39,569 bases of DNA, taken from IMG/VR virus record IMGVR_UViG_3300048015_000367, positions 1-39,569 of that record. One strand, given 5' to 3'. A program made the position numbers and the translations under genes. The notes under the pieces are model-generated. The model was given only the letters and a program-made list of their open reading frames with translations. It made no database searches and was not told where the DNA came from. This document shows, piece after piece, positions 6,167 to 15,137 of this stretch (its first letter is position 1; the number at the start of each line of letters is the position of its first letter). Origin of the DNA: a virus.

Positions 6167-8446
6167 ATGAGCGAACAGGCTGCATCGAGCGGCGCGGCTA
6201 ACCTGCCGCTGTCGCCGTACCAGATCCAGGTGTCATATGGCGCCGGTATCGCGCGCGGCACCGGCGGCGACTGGTTCGGGCCGCTCAATCCGCTGACGCC
6301 GATCGCGCCGCCGGAGGTCACCGGCCGCCGCTTCGATTTTCCCGCCGGCTACAATCTCAATACGCGGCCGCGCGCCTACGAGCCGATCGGTTTTCACGAG
6401 TTGCGCGCCTTCGCCGACGCCTACGATCTCCTGCGCCTCGTCATCGAGACGCGCAAGGACCAGATGGAGCGGCAGCGCTGGCGCATCCGGCCGCGGCATT
6501 CTCTTTCCTCTACCGCGCAGCGGGGGAGGGGGACCGCGCGTAGCGCGGTGGAGGGGGCCCGTAGCCCGGCGCCGGATCCCGACACGCAGGCGCGCCTGAT
6601 CGCGATCGAGCGCTTCTTTCACAAGCCCGACGGCGTCACGCGCTGGAAGACCTGGCTGCGCGCGCTGCTCGAAGACATGTTCGTCATCGACGCGGCGACG
6701 CTCTATTGCCAGCGCACGCGCTCGGGCCAGCTCTGCGCGCTGCAGCAGCTCGACGGCGCAACGATAAAGCGCGTGATCGACGATTGGGGCCGCACGCCGC
6801 TGCCCTTCGCCGCCGCCGACGGCACGATGGTCTTTCCGCCGGCTTATCAGCAGGTGCTCAAGGGCCTGCCGGCCGTGAACTACTCCGCGCGCGACATCAT
6901 CTACCGGCCGCGCAATGTGCGCGCGCACAAGGTCTACGGCTATTCGCCGGTGCAGCAGGTGCTGATGACCGTCAACATCGCGCTGCGCCGCCAGCTGTGG
7001 CAGCTCGATTATTTTTCTGAGGGCTCGATCCCCGACGCGCTCATCGGCGTGCCGGCGTCGTGGACCCCGGAGCAGATCAAACAATTCCAGGATTATTGGG
7101 ACACCGAGTTCGCCGGCGACCTGGCGCGGCGTCGCCGCGCCAAATTCGTGCCGGGCGACAGCGCCCGCACCGTGCATCAGACCAAGGAGCCGCAGCACAA
7201 GGACGATTTCGACGAATGGCTCGCCCGCATCGTCTGCTTCGCCTTTTCGGTGCCGCCCCAATGGGCCGTGAAGCAGATGAACCGCGCCACCGCCGACAAC
7301 CAGTCGGCGCAGAGCGAGGAGGAAGGTCTCGAGCCGACCAAGGAGTGGGTCAAGGACCTCGTCGACGAGATCATCGCCGAGGAATTTGCCTCGCCTGATC
7401 TGGAGCTGCACTGGCTCGACGAGGACGACGGCGATCCCGAAACGGTTCTCGCCGACCGCCTGAAACTCGGCGCCGTCACCCTCAACGAGATGCGCGACCA
7501 CCTGGGCCTTGATCCGTACGCCAACCCCGCCGCCGACCGCGCGATGGTGCTGACGCCGACCGGCTACGTCCCAATCGAGGCGAATGCCGGTGGGGAGGAA
7601 GCGAGTGCCGGCGCGCAAGTCTCGCAGACACCGGTTGCGAAAGCAGCGGCTGACGATCCGAAGCATCCCGGCTGGCCTGCCGACACTCCCGGAGGCATAG
7701 GGGGCCAGTTCCGGCCAAAGGATAGCAGCGGCGAGTCGAGCGACGGCGGGGCGACGACGGTCAGTGACGCGAGTCTAGATCCTATCTTTCCCGGCGCGCA
7801 ATATGCCCAGAGTTCGCTACGTGGAGGAGGTGGGTCGCGGCGCGGTGGCCCCGTAGGTGGTCCAACGCCAGGTCAGGCGGCAAGACTGGACGCCGCCGCC
7901 GGGCAGTGGCGCGCGGCCATGTCGCTCGTGCGGGCAATCGATCCAAATTGGAAGCCGACTCCAGGTCTTTATGATCCTGACGATACTGAGGGTGAAATCG
8001 CGAATTTGGAGGCCCAAGCGCAAGAAGCACAGGCACGAATTGCCGAAGTCACCGGAATCGGCGTCATTCCCCCACCACGCGGCGGACATCACTATTTTCC
8101 ACGAGCTCTCTTCGAGGCCTTTGAAGACGTACCGCTGCGCCAAGATACGAGGAATGTCTTTGAACATGCGGTTTCGGGGCCTCTTGCAGACCCAAGTGCA
8201 AACTTGTTTACGACCGCTCATCGAGCTTACAATGACGCTGCTATGGAGGCGTTTACAAGTTTTCTACAAGAAAGAAATATCACTTCGGATGAGATGACGC
8301 CGGGGCAAGCGCAAGAATTCCTATATGAAATCTTTCGGTCGTCGGATCCGCGCATCCGCGAGTTTAACATGCGAATATTCCAAGAACGCGCGATTAGGAA
8401 CCAGCGTGATCGTATTTTGGGAAGAGAGAACGAAGATGGCGAATAG
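6167..8446 (+). CDS. Phage portal protein with C-terminal polymorphic toxin-like domain
   Basis: 759 residues from ATG with AGGA upstream. Residues 1 to about 473 are the portal (YDLLRLVIETRKDQME; DYFSEGSIPDALIGVP; PPQWAVKQMNRATADNQ), the dodecameric DNA gate of the head. After GYVPIEAN comes a linker with DDPKHPGWPADTPGGIGGQF (about 495-514), then a low-complexity Gly stretch. The final domain has GGHHYFPRALF (His641, His642) and TTAHRAYN (His685), resembling HNH/Endonuclease VII-like toxin tips of the GHH kind. Related portals end near the GYVPIEAN position. An overlapping immunity-like gene follows. I infer a carrier-toxin fusion displayed in, or delivered with, the virion. About 26 residues (110-135) are an inserted repeat. 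This is the only copy with the portal 5' end. Confidence 0.85.
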   Translation: MSEQAASSGAANLPLSPYQIQVSYGAGIARGTGGDWFGPLNPLTPIAPPEVTGRRFDFPAGYNLNTRPRAYEPIGFHELRAFADAYDLLRLVIETRKDQMERQRWRIRPRHSLSSTAQRGRGTARSAVEGARSPAPDPDTQARLIAIERFFHKPDGVTRWKTWLRALLEDMFVIDAATLYCQRTRSGQLCALQQLDGATIKRVIDDWGRTPLPFAAADGTMVFPPAYQQVLKGLPAVNYSARDIIYRPRNVRAHKVYGYSPVQQVLMTVNIALRRQLWQLDYFSEGSIPDALIGVPASWTPEQIKQFQDYWDTEFAGDLARRRRAKFVPGDSARTVHQTKEPQHKDDFDEWLARIVCFAFSVPPQWAVKQMNRATADNQSAQSEEEGLEPTKEWVKDLVDEIIAEEFASPDLELHWLDEDDGDPETVLADRLKLGAVTLNEMRDHLGLDPYANPAADRAMVLTPTGYVPIEANAGGEEASAGAQVSQTPVAKAAADDPKHPGWPADTPGGIGGQFRPKDSSGESSDGGATTVSDASLDPIFPGAQYAQSSLRGGGGSRRGGPVGGPTPGQAARLDAAAGQWRAAMSLVRAIDPNWKPTPGLYDPDDTEGEIANLEAQAQEAQARIAEVTGIGVIPPPRGGHHYFPRALFEAFEDVPLRQDTRNVFEHAVSGPLADPSANLFTTAHRAYNDAAMEAFTSFLQERNITSDEMTPGQAQEFLYEIFRSSDPRIREFNMRIFQERAIRNQRDRILGRENEDGE
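6494..6573. repeat. Palindromic repeat inserted in frame in the portal gene
   Basis: The segment encoding SLSSTAQRGRGTARSAVEGA within the portal N-domain contains ACCGCGC-GTA-GCGCGGT (6533-6549) and G-rich GGGGGAGGGGG blocks typical of mobile intergenic repeats. It keeps the reading frame and adds about 26 residues between IRPR and DPDTQARL. The exact limits are estimated. Confidence 0.6.
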
Positions 8447-8852
8447 TGAAGAAACTGGCCGCTATGACGAACAGAGTGTCGTGTTTGAGCAGATCCGCGC
8501 GCTGGTCAAGAACGTGCTTCGGGAATTTGGCCGACCAGATACGGCGCTCAGGAATGGCGATTATACGGTTGAGGGCGATTACCTCGGTCCCAAGGAGATC
8601 GTTGTTTTCATTGGTAGCTTGGCTATGTTGCAACCGAATGTAGTCATGGAGCTTCGGCAAATCATCCGCGAATTTCCCGGCTGGCAGATCGTGATGACGG
8701 TTGCTGTGCGAGGACACTACGAGGACTGGCCGAATATGGGCCTCTATATTCGTCCACATGAGATAATCGATGCTTTGCAGCGTCGATATCTTCCTGCAGA
8801 GTTTCAGAACTTAAAATACGAAGGCGCTCGGCGCGGAACTGCGCACGATTAA
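8436..8852 (+). CDS. Candidate immunity protein for portal toxin 1
   Basis: 138 residues from the ATG at 8436, overlapping the portal-toxin stop by 11 bases, which implies translational coupling. It belongs to a family present three times here (also 10612 and 12759), each directly behind a GHH-like tip. Shared motifs are EGDYLGPKE-VVF, FPGWQIVMTVAVRGH, DWPNMGLYIRPHEIIDALQR and LPAEFQNLKYEGARRGT. It is soluble and acidic, with no signal peptide. I do not know a named family. The immunity call rests on position, overlap and co-variation with the toxin copies. It would neutralise the toxin in the lysogen's cytoplasm. Confidence 0.72.
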   Translation: MANSEETGRYDEQSVVFEQIRALVKNVLREFGRPDTALRNGDYTVEGDYLGPKEIVVFIGSLAMLQPNVVMELRQIIREFPGWQIVMTVAVRGHYEDWPNMGLYIRPHEIIDALQRRYLPAEFQNLKYEGARRGTAHD

Positions 8853-8892
8853 CATAGGAATCATTCCGGCCAGCTCGTCGCGCCGCCGTAGA

Positions 8893-10622
8893 GACGGCTC
8901 GGCCATCAAGCGCGTGATCGACGATTGGGGCCGCACGCCGCTGCCTTACGCTGCGGATGACGGCACGACGATTTGTCCGCCGGCCTATCAACAGGTGCTC
9001 AAGGGCCTGCCGGCCGTCAACTACTCCGCGCGCGACATCATCTACCGGCCGCGCAATGTGCGCGCCCACCCCCTCCTTAACCCTCCCCCGCGCGCGGGGG
9101 AGGGAAGGGTGGGGGGCATTCGCCGGTGCAGCAGGTCTTGATGACCGTCAACATCGCCCTGCGCCGCCAGCTGTGGCAGCTCGATTATTTTTCTGAGGGC
9201 TCGATCCCCGACGCGCTGATCGGCGTGCCGGCGTCCTGGACCCCGGAGCAGATCAAGCAATTCCAGGATTATTGGGACACCGAGTTCGCCGGCGATCTGG
9301 CGCGGCGCCGGCGGGCGAAGTTCGTGCCGGGCGACAGCGCGCGCACCGTGCACCAGACCAAGGAGCCGCAGCACAAGGACGACTTCGACGAATGGCTCGC
9401 CCGCATCGTCTGCTTCGCCTTTTCGGTGCCGCCGCAATGGGCGGTAAAGCAAATGAACCGCGCCACCGCCGACAACCAGTCGGCGCAGAGCGAGGAAGAG
9501 GGTCTCGAGCCGACCAAGGAGTGGGTCAAGGACCTCGTCGACGAGATCATCGCCGAAGAATTCGCCTCGCCTGATCTGGAGCTGCACTGGCTCGACGAGG
9601 ACGACCACGATCCCGAGACGGTCCTCGCCGACCGCCTGAAGCTCGGCGCCGTCACCCTCAACGAGATGCGCGGCCACCTCGGGCTTGATCCGTACGCCAA
9701 CCCCGCCGCCGACCGGGCCATGGTGCTGACGCCGACGGGTTATGTGCCGATCGAGGCGAACGCTGGCCGGGAGGGGGCGGAGGCGCAAGCTGCGCCCGCC
9801 GTTCAAAAGTACAATCCTACTCAAGCGCGCGTGCCTGCTGGAAACCCTGACGGAGGTCAATGGACGAGTGAGGGCGGCGCGGCTTCAACGACTGCCAATG
9901 AGGCGGATCGTCCTACACCAACTCGGCCACATGAGATCGTCAGTGACGCGAGCCCTGACCCCATCTTTCCCGGCGCGCAATATGCGCAGAATTCGCCACG
10001 TGGAGGAGGTGGTGGACGGCGCGGCAGCTCTATCGGCGGCCCGACTTTAGGTCAAGGGGTCAGGCTGGAGTTTGCCACGGCACGTTGGCGGGACGCCATG
10101 TCTCTGGTGCGTGCTGTTGATCCGAATTGGAAACCGACTCCTGGTCTTTACGGGCCTGAGGACTCGGAGGGCGAGATCGCAACCTTGGAAGCACAAACGC
10201 GGGAAGCACAAAATCGCTTTGCTGAGGTCACTGGAATAGATACTATACCTGCAGCCCGCGGCGGCCAGCACTATGTTCCACGGGCGCTTTATGAGTCCTT
10301 TCAGGACGCGCCCCTGCGGGAAGATACGAGAAAATTCTTTGACGGCGTGAGCTCAGGACCTCTGGCGGATCCAAGTGCAAACTGGTTTACAACGCAGCAT
10401 AGGGCTTATAACGAAGCAGTTGCCGGAGCCTTCCGTGCCTTCCTTGCTAAGCGAGAAATTACGTCAGATGAAATGACACCAGAAATGGGCAGAGAGTTTT
10501 TAAATGAAATCTTTCGATCGAATGATCCGCGCATCCATGATTTTAACAGTAGAGTGTTCGAGGAGCGGTCGCGCTACATCCTTCGCAATCGCGTATTAGG
10601 AGGAAATAACGATGACGAATAA
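8893..10622 (+). pseudogene. 5'-truncated portal copy 2 with GHH-like toxin tip 2 (orphan module)
   Basis: Portal homology begins abruptly at the equivalent of DGATIKRVIDDWG, so about 200 N-terminal residues and the start codon are missing. A G/C-rich repeat (9066-9117) replaces about 14 bases and breaks the frame. From the GTG at 9126 the frame is open for 498 codons: the portal C-part to GYVPIEAN, then the linker YNPTQARVPAGNPDGGQWT, then a toxin tip like copy 1 but with GGQHYVPRALY and TTQHRAYNEAV. It is probably not made as a portal protein. It could be expressed from an internal start, or donate its tip to 6167-8446 by recombination over about 640 near-identical bases. Confidence 0.75.
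9066..9117. repeat. Palindromic repeat inserted in portal copy 2
   Basis: CCCTCCCCCGCGCGC and GCGCGGGGGAGGG form a tight inverted repeat, flanked by CACCCCCTCCTTAAC and AAGGGTGGGGGG. It replaces AAGGTCTACGGCTA of the other portal copies. A near-identical element interrupts portal copy 7 at 19549-19595. Confidence 0.75.
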
Positions 10623-11025
10623 CGAAGAAAGTTGTAATTATGAGATTCAAGCCGCTGTATTTGAACGGATTCGCGGGCGCATAAAGAAGATACTCGAGGA
10701 GTTTGGGCGATCAGACTCGCTTATTCGAGATGGCGATTATACCTTGGAGGGCGACTATCTTGGCCCTCGAGAGGTCGTGGTATTTGTCGGCAATCTAGCA
10801 ATGCTGCAGCCGAATATTGTTGGTAAGCTTCACGAGGTCATCCAAGAATTTCATGGCTGGCAGATCGTGATGACGGTCGCTCTTCGAGGGTGCTACGACT
10901 GGCCGAATATGGGCCTTTATGTCCGCCCGCATGAGATAATCGATGCCTTGCAGCGCCAATATCTTCCCGCGGAATTTCAGAACTTAGAATACGAAGGCGC
11001 TCGGCGTGGAACCGCGCGTGACTGA
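10612..11025 (+). CDS. Candidate immunity protein for portal toxin 2
   Basis: 137 residues, with the ATG at 10612 overlapping the toxin 2 stop by 11 bases exactly as in cassette 1, and AGGAGG at about 10600 as ribosome site. It is a close paralogue of 8436-8852, sharing EGDYLGPREVVVFVGNLAMLQPN, GWQIVMTVALRG, DWPNMGLYVRPHEIIDALQRQYLPAEFQ and YEGARRGTARD. Differences cluster in the N-terminal 40 residues and around NIVGKLHEVIQEF, which may set specificity. It is intact, even though the portal part of its cassette is broken, so it could be translated by itself and protect against its cognate tip. Confidence 0.7.
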   Translation: MTNNEESCNYEIQAAVFERIRGRIKKILEEFGRSDSLIRDGDYTLEGDYLGPREVVVFVGNLAMLQPNIVGKLHEVIQEFHGWQIVMTVALRGCYDWPNMGLYVRPHEIIDALQRQYLPAEFQNLEYEGARRGTARD

Positions 11026-11066
11026 TTTTCAATCGGAAAGCTTAGGCTAAGTATCGATAGCGAATA

Positions 11067-12781
11067 GCCAGCGCACGCGCTCGGGCCAGCTCTGCGCGCT
11101 GCAGCAGCTCGACGGCGCCACGATAAAGCGCGTGATCGACGATTGGGGCCGCACGCCGCTGCCTTACGCCGCGGACGACGGCACGACGATTTTTCCGCCC
11201 GCGTATCAGCAGGTGCTCAAGGGCCTGCCGGCCGTCAACTACTCGGCGCGCGACATCATCTACCGGCCGCGCAATGTGCGCGCCCACAAGGTCTACGGCT
11301 ACTCGCCGGTTCAGCAGGTGTTGATGACGGTCAACATCGGGCTGCGCCGCCAGCTGTGGCAGCTCGATTATTTCTCCGAGGGCTCGATCCCCGACGCGCT
11401 GATCGGCGTGCCGGCGTCGTGGACCCCGGAGCAAATCAAGCAATTCCAGGACTATTGGGACACCGAGTTCGCCGGCGACCTCGCCCGGCGCCGCCGTGCC
11501 AAGTTCGTGCCCGGCGACAGCGCCCGCACCGTGCATCAGACCAAGGAGCCGCAGCACAAGGACGACTTCGACGAATGGCTCGCCCGCATCGTCTGCTTCG
11601 CCTTCTCAATGCCGCCGCAATAGGCCGTGAAGCAGATGAACCGCGCCACCGCGGACAACCAGTCGGCGCAGAGCGAGGAGGAGGGCTTAGAGCCGACCAA
11701 GGAGTGGGTGAAGGACCTGGTCGACGAGATCATCGCCGAAGAGTTCGCCTCGCCTGATCTGGAGCTGCACTGGCTCGACGAGGACGACGGCGATCCCGAA
11801 ACGGTTCTCGCCGACCGCCTCAAACTCGGCGCCGTCACCCTCAACGAGATGCGCGACCGTCTCGGGCTTGATCCTTACGCCAACCCCGCGGCTGACCGGG
11901 CGATGGTGCTCACGCCCACGGGGTATGTGCCTATCGAAGCGAACGTTAGTGGGAAAGGGAGGTCCGTTGACACCAGCACGAAACACGAACTGGCGAATCA
12001 AACGCGGGTAATAATCAAAACCTATAACCCCGAAGAGCCGCGCGTTCCCAAGCATCATGAAGGTGGCGGCGAGTGGACATATGATGCTGCTTCTGCGTTA
12101 CAAATCTTCCCCGACGTACTTAAACCTACCACGGGGTCCCAGACGCGTTACGCGCAGCGACGTCCGCGTGGCGGAGGTGCCTATAATGAAGGAACGCCTG
12201 GCGAGGAAGCTAGACTTGAGGCTGCCAGGGCGAGTTCGCGGTACCTGACGTCGATAGTTCGTCGAGCCGACCCGACTTGGCAACCTCGCCCCAGCGCAAT
12301 AAGCTACCCACCCACACCGGAAGGTGAGATTGCAAGGCACGAAGCAGAAGCTGCAGAAGCTCAAAATCGGCTTGCCGAACTCTCGGGTGGTGGCGCTCCA
12401 AACCGCGAACCGGGTGGGCATCATTGGGTACCCCGCGCGGTGTTTAAATATTACGCCTTCCCGCCTGAAACCGTTAAGGTCTTTGAGGGGGCGACGTCTG
12501 GGCGTCTAAACGATCCTATCGTCAATTCATGGTCTCCTGAGCATTTTCTCTATAATAGGGCCGTGCAGAGCGCACTGGATAATTACCTGCGAGAAAACAT
12601 GATCTCGCCAGAAGAAATGACAGCGTTTCAGGCTTACGAGTTTATTGAACAAGTGTTACGATCGAATGATCCAATAATCCGCGACTTCAATGCACGCGTA
12701 TTTGATCAAAAATTTCGATTTCTCCGTCGCGACGAAGGTGATGACAGTGGTGGATCAGATGACGGCGACCAACGACGATAA
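11067..12781 (+). pseudogene. 5'-truncated portal copy 3 with GHH-like toxin tip 3 (orphan module)
   Basis: Portal homology starts at CQRTRSG without a start codon. The Trp codon of PPQWAVKQ is an amber TAG (11621-11623), after which the same frame stays open for 384 codons from the GTG at 11627. The tip is a diverged member of the copy 1 and 2 type: YNPEEPRVPKHHEGGGEWT linker, then GGHHWVPRAVFKYY and SPEHFLYNRAVQ. The Val-to-Met change and amber at this site are shared with copy 4. As an orphan module, everything 3' of the amber could be recombined into the full-length portal. Independent expression from an internal start is possible but unproven. Confidence 0.72.
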
Positions 12782-13181
12782 AAAACATATGGAACAACAT
12801 GCGATGTTTGAGGAATTGTACCGCCGTGCCGAAAGTTTTTTGAGGCACTTCGGGCGGCCAGATTTTCAGCCGGGCCAGCCGCCAGGCGACTATTTCGTGC
12901 ATGGCGACTTTGACGGTCGTCGCGAAGTCGTGGTGTTCGTTGAGAATCTTACGATGCTGCGGGCTGACATAGTGGCTGGGTTGCAACGGCTCATCCGGCG
13001 GTTTCCAGGGTGGCAGATTGTCGTGACGGTGGCGGTTCGCGAACATCTTGATGATTGGCCGGATATGGGCCTCTACATACGCCCACATGAGATAATCGAT
13101 GGATTGCAGCGCCAATATTTTCCGAAAGAGTTTCAAAGCCTCGCCTACGAAGGAGGCAAAAAGGGAACAACGCCCGACTAA
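12759..13181 (+). CDS. Candidate immunity protein for portal toxin 3
   Basis: 140 residues if started at the ATG at 12759 (GGTGGA upstream; 23-base overlap with the toxin). ATG 12741 and ATG 12789 are alternatives. Third member of the family: GRPDFQPGQPPGDYFVHGDF, GRREVVVFVENLTMLRAD, FPGWQIVVTVAVREHLDDW, DMGLYIRPHEIIDGLQRQYFPKEF. It is more diverged than the first two are from each other, matching the greater divergence of its toxin tip. That co-divergence is the best evidence for a cognate pair. Confidence 0.7.
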   Translation: MTATNDDKKHMEQHAMFEELYRRAESFLRHFGRPDFQPGQPPGDYFVHGDFDGRREVVVFVENLTMLRADIVAGLQRLIRRFPGWQIVVTVAVREHLDDWPDMGLYIRPHEIIDGLQRQYFPKEFQSLAYEGGKKGTTPD

Positions 13182-13193
13182 GAGGAACTTGCC

Positions 13194-14813
13194 GCGCCGA
13201 TGCTCTATTGCCAGCGCACGCGCTCGGGCCAGCTCTGCGCGCTGCAGCAGCTCGACGGCGCAACGATAAAGCGCGTGATCGACGATTGGGGCCGCACGCC
13301 GCTGCCGTTTGCCGCGGACGACGGCACGACGATTTTTCCGCCAGCGTATCAGCAGGTGCTCAAGGGCCTGCCGGCCGTGAACTACTCGGCGCGCGACATC
13401 ATCTACCGGCCGCGCAATGTGCGCGCCCACAAGGTCTACGGCTATTCGCCGGTGCAGCAGGTGCTGATGACCGTCAACATCGGGCTGCGCCGCCAGTTGT
13501 GGCAGCTCGATTATTTTTCCGAAGGCTCGATCCCCGACGCGCTGATCGGCGTGCCGGCGTCGTGGACGCCGGAGCAGATCAAGCAATTCCAGGACTATTG
13601 GGATACCGAGTTCGCCGGCGACCTGGCCCGGCGCCGCCGTGCCAAGTTCGTGCCCGGCGACAGCGCCCGCACCGTGCATCAGACCAAGGAGCCGCAGCAC
13701 AAGGACGATTTCGACGAATGGCTCGCCCGCATCGTCTGCTTCGCCTTCTCAATGCCGCCGCAATAGGCCGTGAAGCAGATGAACCGCGCCACCGCGGACA
13801 ACCAGTCGGAGCAGAGCGAGGAGGAGGGCTTAGAGCCGACCAAGGAGTGGGTCAAGGACCTGGTCGACGAGATCATCGCCGAAGAGTTCGCCTCTCCTGA
13901 TCTGGAGCTGCACTGGCTCGACGAGGACGACGGCGATCCCGAAACGGTTCTGGCCGACCGCCTCAAACTCGGCGCCGTCACCCTCAACGAGATGCGCGGC
14001 CACCTCGGGCTTGATCCGTACGCCAACCCCGCCGCCGACCGGGCCATGGTGCTGACGCCTACGGGGTACGTGCCGATCGAGGCGAATGTTGGTGGGGCGG
14101 AAGGAAGTGCCGGTGCCGAAGGCACGCATGCACCCATTGTGAAGGCTGCTGCTGATGATCCAAAGCATCCTGGTTGGCCGGCGGGCACGCCGGGAGAAAT
14201 AGGGGGCCAGTTTCGACCGAAGGATAGCGGCGGTCCGTCGGGCGATACCGAAAACAGAGTGGAGTCCAACCGGCCCGTTCAATACGCCGCGCTAGACACC
14301 GGCACTCAAACGGATGCTAGAGGGGAGTCATCCGGTCATGACAATTCCGGCGGAGAAATCACTGAGGCGGCGAGCAATAACTGGCGAAATTTTCCCGTCA
14401 ATCTAGCCGCGGAGGAGGCGCCGAGCGGTCCTGGACATACGATCAGCGAGCACGTCAATAAATCCGATGAGGAATTACGGGAGCAGATGGATGCCAAGAC
14501 GAGCCGAGGCATTCTCTTCAGTGTAGTCGACCGGCGCGAAGGATCGTTCGACTCAATCGAAAATGCCAATGACTTTGTTAATCGTACTCTGCAGAACAAC
14601 GGCCCGTTAGTCGATCGCATTGCCGATGGCGACGAGAACGGTGATTACGTCACTTGGCGTTTTGGATACCCGACCGGCCGTGAACTTTATCGGCCTGATC
14701 CGGATTCCGATCCATACATGCGAACTACTTATTCGGTGGGCGTCTGGATCGTTCATGACCCCGGCTCTCCCCGCGGTTTCAGAGTCATCACAGCATTTCC
14801 TCGGAACGACTGA
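13194..14813 (+). pseudogene. 5'-truncated portal copy 4 with RNase A-like CdiA-CT toxin tip (orphan module)
   Basis: Portal homology begins near LYCQRTRSG, directly at an ATG (13200), and is stopped by the same amber as copy 3 (TAG, 13764-13766). The frame then continues from the GTG at 13770 for 347 codons: portal end, PKHPGWPAGTPGEIGGQF linker, and a tip unrelated to copies 1-3. The tip has GHTISEHVNKSDEEL (His223 and His228 counted from 13770), SFDSIENANDFVNRTLQ, and a final strand GFRVITAFP. This is the pattern of the bacterial CdiA-CT RNase A domain, which degrades RNA in target cells. A 79-residue candidate immunity gene follows. Confidence 0.78.
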
Positions 14814-14894
14814 AACTTGCGGGCATTGTTGTGGCGTCTCGAATGCCTTAAAAAGCGTAGCGACCGTCAGCTATACTCTGGCCGGAGGCCGGTG

Positions 14895-15134
14895 ATGTCA
14901 CATCCGACGATGCTAATTTATACTGCGTTCGATGGCGCCGAATCGAAAGCTATTTGGGAATCTAAGGAGGAGTATGAACTTGTCAGAAAATTCCTGAAAG
15001 AAAAAGGAGTGAGCGTTTCGGGAATAGCCGCGCAAGGCGTGCGCACAGACGGCGTATTCGTGTATATAGAGAACGAGCGTCAACTTGAAGATCTTTCTGA
15101 CTATGTGCGATCGCTGAGGGAGGCGCACTCATAA
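14895..15134 (+). CDS. Candidate immunity protein for the RNase A-like toxin
   Basis: 79 residues from the ATG at 14895, with GGAGGCCGGTG upstream. An in-frame ATG at 14817 would add 26 residues but has no ribosome site. It is small, soluble and mixed alpha/beta (MLIYTAFDGAESKAIWESKEEYELVRKFLKEKG, then VFVYIENERQLEDLSDYVRSL). I know no named family. It sits 81 bases behind the RNase A-like tip and immediately before the next truncated portal copy, the slot taken by an immunity gene in the other cassettes. Confidence 0.6.
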   Translation: MSHPTMLIYTAFDGAESKAIWESKEEYELVRKFLKEKGVSVSGIAAQGVRTDGVFVYIENERQLEDLSDYVRSLREAHS

Positions 15135-15137
15135 AGT

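Noticed and set aside
6233-7666. Long open frame on the minus strand across the portal gene (477 codons)
   Set aside because: Shadow of a high-GC coding gene; the + strand has portal motifs and the minus reading is Arg/His/Gly-rich without family similarity. The same applies to 21273-23657 (-) across the capsid gene.
11621-11623. Amber readthrough (or suppressor) making a full portal-toxin from copy 3
   Set aside because: The copy lacks a portal start and the first ~180 codons anyway, so readthrough would not produce a portal. A plain nonsense mutation is simpler.
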